DNA of 60,410 bases, from positions 33,310,482 through 33,370,891 of the forward strand of contig NC_049979.1 in NCBI RefSeq assembly GCF_000003815.2. Reading direction: 5' to 3'. A model generated the notes under the pieces. It did no database searches. It was given only the letters and a program-made list of their open reading frames with translations, and had not been told where the DNA came from. Origin of the DNA: Branchiostoma floridae. Its lineage: Eukaryota > Chordata > Leptocardii > Amphioxiformes > Branchiostomatidae. The translations under genes and the position numbers were made by a program. Positions 10,301 to 19,821 of this stretch are shown here, piece after piece (position 1 is the first letter of the stretch; each line of letters starts with the position of its first letter).

Positions 10301-11707
10301 TTCAAAATATGAGATATCAAAACTGGCTGTTAGGCTTACCCTGAGGTGTCGCCAAAACACATCCAAACAATAATTCCATTTTCATGGACATAATTAAGTC
10401 TAAGTCTGTATGCATGCACTCGCAGCTGGCGCCTGTATTTTCAATTATCAAAGCAGAGGTTAGGTTTCCACTTGCTACACTGATTTGTCCACTGCCTGTT
10501 TTCTATAATATACAGCTACCCGGACATAAACGGAAAAAGGTTTTAAGAAAATTGTCATTACTGGTTAGGAAGCCTACACCGCAAACACCATAATTGCTTT
10601 ATGTCTCCCAGGTAGTCTTGGTAAGTCTTGATCCGTATCGATCCCTGCACCCTCTTTTGTCAGTCCGTGTCTTGGCATGACTCCACTTTGTCTTTTGCAT
10701 AGATACTTATTGATGTTTTTCGTTCATTGGTCTACCACACAGGGTCCGGACTTTTATGAAGAAGTAGAATTTCTAAAGGACGTCAATGGCCGCGTCAACA
10801 CGTACTGTAAGGAACGACAGAAAGAGACGCCCAACCTCGTCGTGGAGACGTCCAAGTGGAACCCATCAATGTTTGAAGTCGACGCAGACTTCTGCCGTGT
10901 GCTGCAAGCAAAAGTGAGTGCAATGTTTAAAGTGTTTGAATGATTATCTTCTAGATGTAGAGAGGCATCTATATCACAAGTCCCCATTTATACATCAGTT
11001 ATACAGCCATGACGTCATTGGTTAATGAGGTAGAAACCCGTGCGTCAGGGATCGGCCAACATACTTTTACGATTGATTGTATTTAGATTTTGAATCTTCT
11101 TATACCTGTATGCTACAGTAATACTCCGCATTACCCTCGGTTTATATCGCTTTATTGCAAGATAATGTCCAAATACTAATTACAAAGTAGAACGACGTGT
11201 ATTCTATACATGTTTTACTATTGGAAGGGGCTGACTTCCTATCAATGAGAAATTAATCGTTCAACATGTTCATAGATAAACAGATTACACAACTTTGAGA
11301 AAGAAAACTTTTTTTGGTCAGTAAGGTGTAAAATGCACGGGAAATGTGTGCATTTCTGGAATTATAATGGCATAACACCTAGATATTGACATATGACCAC
11401 CCAAGAAAACACCTCGTTCGCTTTACTTCATCATAGACACATTGTTCGTTTTAACCTCTGTATGCTGTTTGTATCCTTCAGAGTGAAGCATCGTTGGTTC
11501 ACTGACTTCTTTCTTTTATAGGTGAGGGAGCTTTTGGCCCCATTTCAAAAAGAAAATGGGAGTCGTAGGATGCTTGTAAGCGAAAAAATCAACATGAAAG
11601 CATACATCAGTGGACAACCAACTTTCAAATATGACAGTGAGCAAAAAAAATATCTCGATAGGCTCGAAAACTCTAGAATGTCAAATAAAACAGGCAGTAA
11701 AAACTAA
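3949..11707 (+). CDS. Galactose-3-O-sulfotransferase (Gal3ST family), six coding exons
   Basis: Predicted Golgi type II membrane enzyme that transfers sulfate from PAPS to the 3-OH of a terminal galactose on glycolipids or glycoproteins (the family includes galactosylceramide sulfotransferase). Exons: 3949-4142, 4426-4808, 5306-5535, 7420-7692, 10743-10913, 11522-11707. All introns are GT-AG and phases (2,1,0,0,0) match, giving 1437 nt, or 478 residues plus stop, normal for the family (about 400-490). Residues: short cytoplasmic RKK, membrane anchor about 26-47, 5'-phosphosulfate loop PHKVGASTT about 116-124, 3'-phosphate motif IRDP about 195-198 followed by AMNYYF, FDLGY 257-261, LLDYFDES 288-295, CWEL 304-307. 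Sequons lie at N177, N235, N245, N317 and N350. The usual KTHKT loop reads APHKV, so the first Lys differs. M17 (3997) may be the true start, giving 462 residues. The substrate cannot be assigned from sequence. Confidence 0.9.
4319..4378. repeat. (CT)n microsatellite in intron 1
   Basis: About 60 bp of nearly pure CT, ending some 47 bp before the first possible exon 2 acceptor. It extends the polypyrimidine context and could influence acceptor choice. The long open frames here are purely repeat-driven. Confidence 0.95.
4426..4808 (+). CDS. Gal3ST exon 2 (PAPS 5'-phosphosulfate loop)
   Basis: Carries QKYIFIAPHKVGASTT, the family's PAPS-binding loop, and NHFTYNKTWLRSKFPANTAYI, which aligns to the conserved stretch before the second PAPS motif. 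Two acceptors, at 4424-4425 (TTCTTTTAG) and 4481-4482 (TTTTTGCAG), keep the same phase. The second would drop 19 stem residues. The donor is ATCT|GTAAGA, phase 1. Confidence 0.88.
5306..5535 (+). CDS. Gal3ST exon 3 (3'-phosphate motif)
   Basis: The acceptor TTTCTTTTACAG joins in phase 1 to give S-IIRDPSKQLRSAMNYYF, the second PAPS-contacting motif, then a stretch ending SFDLGYPAEAAEDM. The donor is ATG|GTATGG in phase 0. Overlapping open frames on either strand are shadows. Confidence 0.88.
5805..6867. mobile_element. piggyBac-like non-autonomous element in intron 3
   Basis: TTAA sits at both ends (5801-5804 and 6868-6871). The inner termini are inverted: left CCTCAAGCCACC and right, reverse-complemented, CCCTCAAACCACCC. 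Subterminal GGGGT...TGACCCC palindromes occur at about 5847 and 6832. Length is about 1.06 kb with no transposase frame. A sister copy lies at 13151-14086. TTAA duplication plus a CCC-starting terminus is typical of piggyBac; Kolobok is the alternative. Confidence 0.6.
5975..6192. repeat. Tandem left arms ending in a hairpin
   Basis: A unit of about 60 bp containing GAGTCTCTTTTGTTCTCTTCG is repeated three times (GAGTCTC at about 6005, 6067 and 6125), and the last copy is followed by its own inverted copy. The block 6101-6192 folds as arms of about 44 bp around AAGAGGACAGCAGAGACTCGG. It appears to be a foldback MITE whose left arm was tandemly duplicated. Confidence 0.65.
6872..7419. other. 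End of Gal3ST intron 3
   Basis: Non-coding AT-rich DNA following the piggyBac-like element. No exon or RNA gene was seen. The polypyrimidine tract for exon 4 runs through 7381-7413. Confidence 0.6.
7420..7692 (+). CDS. Gal3ST exon 4
   Basis: Encodes residues 270-360: a helix (ERARRYVSELQADF), the hallmark LLDYFDESYVLLKRLMCWEL block, and a C-terminal FNKSLWEKIAAQ that aligns to 'FN.S.W..' of vertebrate Gal3STs. The acceptor is TTATCAAG|GAG after a pyrimidine-rich run. The donor is CAG|GTAAGC. Phase 0 at both ends. Confidence 0.9.
7705..8110 (+). repeat. Lancelet-type interspersed repeat, copy 1
   Basis: Begins AAACTAGAGTTC and ends with ACATACCAAATATCATCGCAA, TTCTTGAGTTGTGCTAACCA and an ACACACA tail. 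The same words recur at 8520-9150, 10126-10320, 11850-12000, 16007-17060 and 18900-19450, and inverted at 36840-37560. No coding content. Confidence 0.6.
8165..8425 (-). pseudogene. LINE ORF2 3' fragment with zinc-finger tail
   Basis: The minus strand reads FSCQQCSRVCRSKIGLLSHMRAC, a C2HC-type finger typical of the C-terminus of certain LINE ORF2 proteins, then a short tail ending in an ATGATGATAATGATGA run at about 8165-8205 (as seen on the + strand complement). It is a 5'-truncated insertion of about 260 bp inside Gal3ST intron 4. The clade is not assigned. Confidence 0.6.
8520..9150 (+). repeat. Lancelet-type interspersed repeat, copy 2
   Basis: CATGAAATATTTAGAGCTTT, TTATGCAAATTA-like words, GTTAGGGGGCTCAACCTTGC and CCCCACTTTGTCATGACGCT match the copy at 16007-17060 in the same order. 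Non-coding. Confidence 0.6.
9176..9334. mobile_element. Long-hairpin MITE in intron 4
   Basis: Two arms of about 75 bp are near-perfect inverted copies around a loop of about 8 bp. The left arm has AATAAAGAGACTCTTTTTAC and the right ends GTAAAAAGGGTCTCTTTATT. The arms include CGACGTTTCG / CGAAACGTCG. No coding capacity. It is predicted to form a strong hairpin if transcribed in the Gal3ST pre-mRNA. Confidence 0.85.
9353..9990. repeat. Interspersed repeat shared with 26745-26960
   Basis: The first 220 bp (GATTCCACATTAC-type start, CTTTTGTTCCAAC, AACTGTGATAAG, CTGTTTAGAAC, GTTAGAAACATTTCTAAC) match 26745-26960 in the same order. GTTCCAAC/GTTGGAA words are found in both orientations, suggesting a palindromic transposon. 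No coding content. Confidence 0.55.
10126..10320 (+). repeat. Lancelet-type interspersed repeat, copy 3
   Basis: A partial copy with TTGAGTTATCGTTTTCAGAA and AAAATACCCCTGCTATCC, corresponding to the portion of the family at about 16690-16850. Confidence 0.55.
10743..10913 (+). CDS. Gal3ST exon 5
   Basis: Encodes residues 361-417, starting GPDFYEEVEFLKDVNGRV and ending ADFCRVLQAK. It aligns in position with the 'REVAALRHANERM...C' region of vertebrate enzymes, with cysteines at YCKER and FCRVL. The acceptor is CTACCACACAG and the donor AAA|GTGAGT. Phase 0 on both sides. Confidence 0.85.
11522..11707 (+). CDS. Gal3ST exon 6 (terminal)
   Basis: The acceptor TTCTTTTATAG joins in phase 0 to VRELLAPFQKENGS and runs 61 codons to a TAA. 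It contains NMKAYISGQPT, resembling the C-terminal 'LGYNLK' type region, and a basic Ser/Lys-rich tail. It completes the 478-residue model. Confidence 0.8.
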   Translation: MRELLAPFQKENGSRRMLVSEKINMKAYISGQPTFKYDSEQKKYLDRLENSRMSNKTGSKN

Positions 11708-11727
11708 CCTATATTAAAAAGAAAGGT

Positions 11728-11733
11728 AATAAA
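11728..11733 (+). terminator. Candidate Gal3ST polyadenylation signal
   Basis: AATAAA begins 21 bp after the stop codon. It is the first canonical signal downstream; a very short 3'UTR would result, so a more distal site is possible. Confidence 0.45.
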
Positions 11734-12099
11734 TGAAACAAATAGAAAATGAAATACAAAAAGGACAACGCTTTTGCATTTTCGAACATTTCGAACCCGT
11801 CACAATATCGATGGTCCAACAATTTACCAATTAGAAGAATTACGCCAGGTTGTGTATACCGATGTTAAATGCCCAATCCAATTTTGACCTTCCCAACAAA
11901 TACCAACATACCGAATATCATCGTAATCCAACCAGCGGTTCTTGTGTTATGCTGACTACAAAAATCCGAAACACAAACAGACATACACACCAAAAACAAT
12001 ATCTCTATTTTATTGGAAATATATATGTTATATATCTGGAGACCTTGCGGACGGAACCTTCTTTTCTTTATTCAAAAACATATAACAAAGACAATGCAA
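11734..12099 (+). repeat. Repeat-bearing intergenic DNA
   Basis: Contains CATACCGAATATCATCGTAA, CGGTTCTTGTGTTATGCTGA and a CACACAAACAGACATACACA-like tail at 11850-12000, the 3' part of the interspersed repeat seen at 7705 and 16007. Confidence 0.55.
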
Positions 12100-12146
12100 T
12101 GTGGCGCTGCATTTAAATTATAAAAACTTAATTTAACAGCGCCACA
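12100..12146. repeat. Short perfect-stem hairpin
   Basis: TGTGGCGCTG ... CAGCGCCACA, with inner TTAAATTA / TTAATTTAA-like arms around a short AAAAAC centre, forms a foldback of about 47 bp. Probably a tiny MITE. Confidence 0.7.
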
Positions 12147-12329
12147 TAACAAATTACAGATAAATCAATGAACTGAGGTAAGTTAGTCAACAAATCAGTG
12201 CGCCAAGTCCCACCACCCCAAGACATGCAGTAATACCAAATAGCCTAATTAAGTACATATAATAAGGAAAAAGTATAGTTGGGACTTATATATCTACTTG
12301 ACTGATACAGTCATGTAAGTTTGAGTGAG

Positions 12330-12640
12330 TTACATCGTTTAAAACCTGTACACAGAAGGTAACAACATGGAACCTCTGAGAAGATATAATTTGGCATTGT
12401 CTGACATAGTATTAATATTCACTCGACGACCAAGAAAATGTGCAAGATTGCCGAAAAATTTATATCACTGATGAATATATGATGGACAATGAAGCATAAG
12501 GTGCAATACAGATTCGCAACGACACCCCCATCTACAGGAGGCACTGTGATAAGTCATCGGATGGAAGCTTGTATTGTGACATTTACATCCGCCAAAAAGG
12601 AGGTATCGCCAATTTTAGGGCGTTTCCTTTTGTAAGAAAA
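12330..12640 (-). pseudogene. LINE ORF2 extreme C-terminal remnant
   Basis: The minus strand reads CRCESVLHLMLHCPSYI, then SDNAKLYLLRGS, matching in order the cysteine/histidine tail of the LINE at 22560-24395 (ETVSHYLLHC ... SDNAKFSLLLRGS). Frameshifts and stops interrupt it. It is probably the same family in the opposite orientation. Confidence 0.5.
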
Positions 12641-13146
12641 ACGATTACTAAATGTGATCATAGCACTCCATGGCCATGCCGTAGCCTGGTTATGTATTCA
12701 TGTTAATGACAAGAATGCTATACATATAAGTGTATCCAATATTGAATCAAGCGAAGGGGAGCTTAAGATGACACGTACGCTTTCTGCTTGCCTGGTCACT
12801 ACTGAGATGGTCAAACCTGAGTCCGTCTCTTTATTTATTTATTGGTTTGGCTGTTCAGGATACACAGCCAGGGCTGCCCAACTAGCCTATGGCTATTACA
12901 AAGGGCTAACCCTGCTGACAAAACAGAGACAATACATGTGGATTTGAACAGGATACTAATCAATAACCATTTTCTAAGTTCGTAAAGGATAGAGGTGAAA
13001 TAAAGGCTCTTTATTGAACCTTTATTAGAATCATGTGTGAGATGGCCCTCTCATAAGACCACCGATGTCCAGTGTTATTGATCTTTCTAATATGCGTTTG
13101 AAGTTAATTGTATTATGACACATACCAGACCAGTCATGTAACGTGT
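12641..13146. other. Intergenic DNA
   Basis: No gene seen. The stretch around 12830-12915 (TTTATTTATTGGTTTGGCTG) resembles the 3' end of a LINE read on the minus strand (AATAAATAAA). Confidence 0.4.
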
Positions 13147-13150
13147 TTAA

Positions 13151-14086
13151 CCCTCAAGCACACGACCTTTTTTCTGCAACTAAAATGACCGAGTGGGGTC
13201 CATATGGACCCCAAAATGTTTTGTTTATAAAACCTCAGTTTCAATTCCTATCGTTGATCATTGTACATACGTGGCGGCTTCATCAATGTAGGAGAAATAT
13301 TTTGACATGTTAAGATATTTGGAACAACATCTCATTATCATAATTAATGCAAAAGATCAGAAGAGCCATGCTTTGCACTATACCTATTCTGACCAGAGAG
13401 GGGGATTTTGAGGCTTTCAGCAACTTTTATGGAGCATAACTCATGAACGGCTAGTGCTAAAGCTACGAAACTTAGTAATATATCACAAAATATTGTAGCA
13501 ATTTTTTTTTCAATAAAGTAAGTTGATAATTTTTTGGGGTTGCCATGGAAACGGATTGCCAAAATTTGCCAATTTTGATCTAAACAATTTTTTTGGTAAA
13601 CCATGCCTGTTTTCTTACAACAATTAAATTCTATGAAAGTCAATGCTATTTTCATGATTCAAAATTTATAATCTATGCTAATTTTATGACGTAATTAGTC
13701 AAAATCCAAGATGGCCGCCCTTTTAGCTAAATAACGTCATAATGTCGTCATATCATAATGCTGATAACACAAAAGTTTTTATGAGGATTTAGTTATACAT
13801 GTTTGAAATCCCCTGAAAGTTTGGTGGTGATAATATAAGTAATTAGGGAGTAAGACTCAAAAGTTTGTTTCAAAAGCTGTCCGTTTGGACCCCAGACGGA
13901 CTGATCACGGAATTTCTTTATAGTTTCCACAGTATTGTATCAATCTTCATAAATACTTTGAAGATGGTACAGAAGATATTGGCTGTCAAAGTCACGTAAG
14001 GGATATTTCTTCAGGTCAAAATGTTCAAATGGTACTTAAAAGTTTACGCCTGGGCTCCAAATGGAACCCACTCGGGTGTTTGAGGG
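13151..14086. mobile_element. piggyBac-like non-autonomous element, complete copy
   Basis: Flanked by TTAA at 13147-13150 and 14087-14090. Termini CCCTCAAGCACACGA (left) and CCCTCAAACACCCGA (right, reverse-complemented) are inverted. Subterminal GGGGTCCATATGGACCCC-like palindromes and internal GTTGCCATGGAAAC and AACGTCATAATGTCGTCAT words are shared with the element at 5805-6867. Length 936 bp, no transposase. Confidence 0.7.
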
Positions 14087-14165
14087 TTAATACCTACATA
14101 CAAAAGTCAATTTACTGATAGCATTTTTTGGAAATAATGGTGTATTATTATAATAGAAACTAAAG

Positions 14166-16015
14166 TTCGGCGACGCAAATTTCCGTTTCGTAAACCGTCG
14201 TTGCCTTCAAGAAGGGTCGTTGCCAAATCTTAGAACGCTCGTTGCCTTTCTAACGGGCGATGCCATTTCCGAGCGACCGATCTTGAATTCCGAGTGCTCG
14301 CGGCATGTTCGTGAAATTTTCGTGAATTCTCGGAACTCTTACTATTGTGGGTAATCGCATTCCTCGAAGCACATGACTCTGGGCCTGGTTCTCTATCAGC
14401 CGCTCAAACATTTTCTTACTCTACTTCGGACACAAATTTCGGAAGAACAGAAATGTGTTGTGTTGTTTACGTACTGCAAGGGAGGCTGGAATTAGCAGGT
14501 CTTGACTTTGAGTTATACAGGATAGTGTTGTTTATTCAAAACAGATGTTAGTTGGGTGGCTGGGTTAGTGCTGGGTTAGTGCATTATATTCATATATAAG
14601 ATATCGATATACTGACAATACAACAGTATGCATAAGAAATATAAGAAGTATCACTAGTTCACTTCACTTTCACTTAATGCTCACTCTGTTATTGTATACC
14701 ATTCAGTATCATTATCAGCATTGTACTTTCATACATGTATTTTTGCAATTAGCCTTCGGGCAGGAGTTTGCAATAAAGATATTATATCATTATGTTATCA
14801 AAAATGTGCTTTATTTCTGAACCCTTGTCATTGTATCAAAGTTATTACTTGTTATGTCTACACGAAGGGTGAATTAGTAGCCTCTACCAGGCTCCGTGGT
14901 TTGATGGTCTAATTGTCGAAATTGGACAAATAGAGTCAATACGCTAGGGGAGTTAGCCGGCCGAGTAGGTCCATTTTTCAAACAAATTTCGACAATTAGA
15001 CCATCAAACCACGGAGCCTGGTAGAGGCTAAATTAGTAAGAAGGGGCAAAGTGTCCACAAATGTATTTCTTTTGTTACCAGACTCCATTTGTATGTAAAT
15101 CCGACACTTCAATCAGGTCGCACATCAATGTAATGTCATGCACGTGAGAAGTGTCAAATACATACATACATCATCGACCTGACCGTAAGAGCCTAGTAGT
15201 TTACAAGTACAGTAGCTATTGTCTGCTATATGCTAGAGCATCTACTGAAAAAAAAATATATGCTGGAGCGTCTACTGAAAAAAGGTGTTGGTGACGTTGT
15301 GAGTCAGTTTGTCAGACTCTGGCTTACTGACTCCACTAACACCGTACGTGAATGACAATGCCTAACGCTTGTCTGTGTTTATAAGCCATGTTACCAGGCC
15401 CTCCTTCAATAATGGACTGTTCCAAAAATGTGGCGAGGGTGGAAGAGGTACAAAACCAGGTTCTATGCCTAACCTTAGTTGCAGCCCAGAAATATCTGAA
15501 AAGTTCCTTCCAAAGTACCCGAACCCTTCCTTGATCCAGTCCAGAACTGGTCAGTAACCTTTACCAATTTCCAATCCGGTGCTTCAGTCCACCCCACCCC
15601 CCTTTCCTGTTAATGTTAGAGTCGGAGAAAAAATCCTACATAACCAATGACTCCAGTCTATCTACATGGCACTCTGGCTAAATTTACACACAAAACAGTG
15701 TACGTATATCGTCATGTGACGCTTCGGTACACCTCAGCTGAGTAGAAGACAGAGTTACAGTCCTGAGAAGGTCTTTGCTGTTCTTCTTCCCACAGTGGAG
15801 CAGGATCTGGGACATCTGGTCCTTCTTTCATGAATTATAGAAACTTCCCGAGAAGCTACGGAAATTTCACGAACATGCCGCGAGCACTCGGAATTCAAGA
15901 TCGGTCGCTCGGAAATGGCATCGCCCGTTAGAAAGGCAACGAGCGTTCTAAGATTTGGCAACGACCCTTCTCGAAGGCAACGACGGTTTACGAAACGGAA
16001 ATTTACTTCGGCGAC
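14166..16015. mobile_element. Mutator-like (MULE-type) non-autonomous transposon with 9-bp target duplication
   Basis: Terminal inverted repeats of about 165 bp (14175-14339 and 15842-16006) are almost identical, differing by only a few bases over the outer 145. The start reads GCAAATTTCCGTTTCGTAAA against GTAAATTTCCGTTTCGTAAA on the reverse strand. TTCGGCGAC is repeated directly outside both ends (14166-14174 and 16007-16015), a 9-bp target-site duplication. Long TIRs plus 9-bp duplication are the known marks of Mutator-like elements. No transposase frame is seen in the 1.83 kb, so it is a deletion derivative or MITE-like form. It sits inside an older interspersed repeat. Confidence 0.8.
14878..15030. 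mobile_element. 153-bp foldback MITE nested in the MULE-type element
   Basis: Arms of about 45 bp start TAGCCTCTACCAGGCTCCGT and end with the exact reverse complement ACGGAGCCTGGTAGAGGCTA. AATTAG flanks both sides directly (14872-14877 and 15031-15036), a likely 6-bp target duplication. The spacer is about 60 bp with no coding content. Confidence 0.8.
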
Positions 16016-17060
16016 CTCATACCTCCAAAAAAATTTAGAGCTTTAGTAAATTTTATGCAATTAATTAACATTAACATAATTTATGCATGGTGTTGTTCAT
16101 CATTGGATAACGTACACATGTCACAATAATAAAATTCCCATCGTTAATCATAAAGAGGTTTTGCAATTTTTACATAAATTATGCAAATAAGTTCCTCATT
16201 ACCATGGTTGGTTGCTGCTTATATTCCACCTATCATGATTAACAAGTGTTACATTATTGATGTCTAGTTAAATTGCAAACAATGGAATTATACAATTTCC
16301 TCACTGATTATGCAAATTAATTCCTCATTTGCATAACATGCATATAATTATGAACATCTTTGCCTAAGCTACCCACATGCCTGAAATGATGGCAATCCGT
16401 CGATCCTTTCTGCAGTTATCCACTTTAGAGTGTCTTGGCAAAAACGCCCCTGCAGTTCCGAAATTACATATTAGGGGGCTGAAACTTGCCCCACTTTGTC
16501 ATGACGCTAAAAGCTGTCTACCACCTAATTGTCAAAACCATATAGAGTCCGGGACAAGAGATACATAGAAAAACTGCTATGATAGAATATTCTGCAAATA
16601 TTTTGCAAATTTAGTATTTCATTTTGTACAACATTGTCTAAAGTATCTACATAATGTCATAGTAAAAATTATGAATATCCGTTGTTCCCTTCTTGAGTTA
16701 TCGTCTTCAGAAGTTTTTGACAAAAATGCCCCTGCTTTCCCAAAACTAGACGCTAGGGGGTCCAAACGTATGTCACGTATTGCTGAGCACAAGAGCTATC
16801 TAACGCCTCAAAATGGTGACCATAGCTTGTTTAAAACAAGAGATAGAAAACCCGGAAGTTGCGCTGCAGTACCAACAGATGCTACTAGGGGGCCCCAAAT
16901 CTAATCATTTGCAGCTTTTATCACACACTACCAACACGCCAGGTATGAAACCAATCCACCCAGCCGTTCTTGAGTTTTCTTGTTTACACACACACAGACA
17001 CACCGACAAACACAGGGTTAACAAGCGTTCGCAGAACTCAACCTTCGTGAAATGGGTGAT
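16007..17060 (+). repeat. Lancelet-type interspersed repeat, longest copy (MULE host)
   Basis: Runs from TTCGGCGACCTCATACC through TTATGCAAATTAATTCC-like words, TTAGGGGGCTGAAACTTGCC and GCTGCAGTACCAACAGATGC to a tail GTTCTTGAGTTTTCTTGTTT and ACACACACAGACAC. Its left end lies at about 14155, displaced by the nested 1.83-kb transposon. Non-coding. Confidence 0.65.
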
Positions 17061-17348
17061 GGTGCGGTGGTGCCGGGTTTATTTGTAGACGTGTCATTGG
17101 CTAGCTTAACAGTGTTTATGTTGTTGAAATTATACATGGATTTTGATGTGTTTGGTGAGGTGCGCCGAAAAAAAGGCTTTAGGCAGTAGGCTGTATTTTA
17201 AAAATATTCTATCATCCATCCTTTCTTGTCTGTGCACATGACACAAACCTGTCCCTGTCCATTCATTTCCATGAACAAAGAAAATACCTTTCATGGTCTT
17301 CAGTTAAAGATAAAGACTTATATTGACTGGGCTAAAATCAACTGTTGC

Positions 17349-17515
17349 ATCAAAATATCAATAAGATAACACATAAAACAATAACGTTGACCACATCAAC
17401 GCCGTCGTTGGTAAGAATCGTGAGATCCACATAAATGATCTTCACATCCCCAGCGAACACCTCCAAAATGTGATGGCTGGTGTCGTCACGGAATGCTCCT
17501 CCTCAGGTACATAAA
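17349..17515 (-). other. Unassigned coding-like open stretch
   Basis: On the minus strand a continuous frame reads DDTSHHILEVFAGDVK, then IIYVDLTILTNDGVDVVNV, with alternating hydrophobic residues unlike the random frames nearby. The GD.K...VD...N pattern faintly recalls the start of a macro domain. No clear splice sites border it. It may be an exon remnant or a transposon ORF piece. The plus-strand frame over the same bases is also open. Confidence 0.2.
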
Positions 17516-17534
17516 AGTATAATTTCCATTTTGG

Positions 17535-18100
17535 GCTTGCGACTTGGAACTCTTGGAACTTTTCAGATGACCCCTTGTCTCTTACCCAATCGTTTTAATA
17601 ACCTATCGGTACAACTGACATGAATCTGCTAACTAGCACTTGCGACCTACCCTAGATTAAATTGCAGAGAAATCAAGACATCAAAGTATAACTATCCATC
17701 TGGGCTTGCGACTTGTGACTCATGGAACTTTTGACATGACCCCGTGCGTATCTCTCACCTAATCGTTCTCGCGACATATCAGTACAAATGACGCGCTTAT
17801 ATTTATTACCACTTGTGACCTATATACTCTACATTACATCGCTGGGAAAACAAGACATAAACGTATAACTTTCATCAAGCTTGCGACTTGGAACTCATTG
17901 AAATTCTGACATGACCACGTGTCTCTTGCCCAACCGTTCTCGCCACATATCAGTACAAATGGCGGGATTATGCTAATTGGCACTTGTGACCCACCTTTAA
18001 TCAATCGCTGGGAAATCCAGGCATGAAAGTACAAATAATATATATGGGCTTGCGCCTTGCAACTCATGGAACCTTTTAGATGATCCCGTGTCCCTTACAC
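17535..18100 (+). repeat. ~171-bp minisatellite, 3.4 copies
   Basis: GCTTGCGACTTGGAACTC-type starts occur at about 17535, 17704, 17879 and 18048, giving periods of 169, 175 and 169 bp. Each unit contains TGACCCCGTG/TCTCTTACCCAATCGTT, ATCAGTACAAATG and GCACTTGTGACC. Copies are diverged (roughly a fifth of sites differ by eye). Confidence 0.85.
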
Positions 18101-18900
18101 ATGATCAGGAAAGGCGACAATCTTCGAAGGGAAAACTTTACCGCAAGGAAAGCCAATTTTTGAATTTTCAGCGGATTTCTTTGGACATAGGAATGTTCAG
18201 AGGTCTCATAACTTTGACAAATTCTAGATAAAGTTCACCAACACGTTGCAAATGGACATAAAAACCAAATGGTGAGTTGATAAAATTTCAACTTTGAGAT
18301 GTACATCGCATGTATTTGTCCAAGTATTGACTTTTCCGGGTAGAGTGGTTAATTTCCAACCATTTAGCCAGGTTATGGGAGCCCTACTGACGACCATGAC
18401 AAGCCGCGCGTCGCCCGGTGAATTCAGTTCAGCTGGCCCAAGTCCTGCCGTGACTACAAGTTACTGTGAAAAAAAAACCCTGCTTTGTTCAACAATGTAT
18501 TGTACCGGTAGTAACTGTTACATGTACAACCCTTTAAAACGTATAATATAGGCCCCTGTAAACAATATCATCATTGCCCTTATTCATTGCCCTTAATTTA
18601 CAGATCATCAAATCTTATAGGAAACATTTACACCCCATCATGTATAATGTACTGTCCCTATAGTACCATTGTCTTGTAATCGTCTGGTATATATAAGTCG
18701 TGCAGTCCTCTATTGCGCAACTATGACCTTTGGGGTCACTTCCTGTGGGGACGGGGGCCCAAGCTCAACTGCACGCAGAATGACGTAATTCCTAAATATA
18801 AACCACTATTGCGAAATCGCCACACTTAGCACACTAAACACTATTTTTCAAGTACAAACATCCCCTGCAAAACCGTCAGAAGCCACTAGACGAAAAAACA
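18101..18900. other. Intergenic DNA, nothing firm
   Basis: No gene recognised. An 85-codon frame at 18294-18551 (+) has no family resemblance. A TATA-like GTATATATAAG lies at about 18688 without supporting context. Confidence 0.4.
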
Positions 18901-19450
18901 CCTCGTACGTTTCTTCTCCTTCTCAAGAACAACCCACATACGAAAAATCATATCAATCTGTCATGATCTTACGTAGCTGGACTGTTCACAGACATGCCGT
19001 ATATAAGAATTCTACACATACATGCAAATTACCTCCTAATTTGCATAACAACCATACAATCATGTACATCATTACGTAAGCTGTCTGCATACCTACAATC
19101 ATTAACATCCATCAACCCCTTCTTGCATTATCCCTTCTCAAAACCTAAAACAAAAAATACTTTCACCGCCCCTGCGAAACCCCTAAGTGGCCATAACTTA
19201 CACACCTTACTATGCTTTTACACAGCTACCTACCACTTAAAAATCATCACCCAAACAAGTCCCAAACAAAAAATAGCAAAACCGGAAGTTCCGCTGCAGT
19301 ACCATAACCCGCCGCTAGAGCGCCCTGCCGTAACGCAATTCCTGCCATCCTTTCGTCATGTCTAATCCCACCCACATACCAAATATCAAAACCATCCATT
19401 CACGCGTTCCCTAGTTATCAGGCTGACAAACGACCCCCTGACAGCAAAAC
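18901..19450 (+). repeat. Lancelet-type interspersed repeat, diverged copy
   Basis: AAAACCGGAAGTTCCGCTGC and AGTACC, then CGCTAGAGCGCC, CATACCAAATATCAAAACCA and GTTCCCTAGTTATCAGGCTG, match the 3' half of the family at 16850-17000. It is C-rich relative to the other copies. Confidence 0.55.
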
Positions 19451-19750
19451 AGCACTGACTACAAACACTTCGTTTCACGAAGTGAAATATAACCTTCATG
19501 ACATTTCATTGAGGTATAACAGAAATCTGATACATCCACTGATATATGTTTTATATGTACATCATTGTCTAAAAAATGGTGGTAGTTGATAAGCAGTTTA
19601 GGTATGTGTCGTTAAAGTTGTTAAGTTTGTTTTTAAAATGCACATTTTGCTGGGGTCATATTCGACCCCAATGGACCATGCTTAACCTTTTTTTAGGATG
19701 ACGTAATCAGCAATGAGCCAATCTCTATAAAAGCGTACAAGAAGTTATAA

Positions 19751-19753
<3 letters not shown>

Positions 19754-19819
<66 letters not shown>
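19754..19819. repeat. (TA)n microsatellite
   Basis: About 66 bp of pure TA. It lies at what would be the 3' tail of the minus-strand LINE fragment that follows, so it probably arose from that tail. Confidence 0.95.
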
Positions 19820-19821
<2 letters not shown>

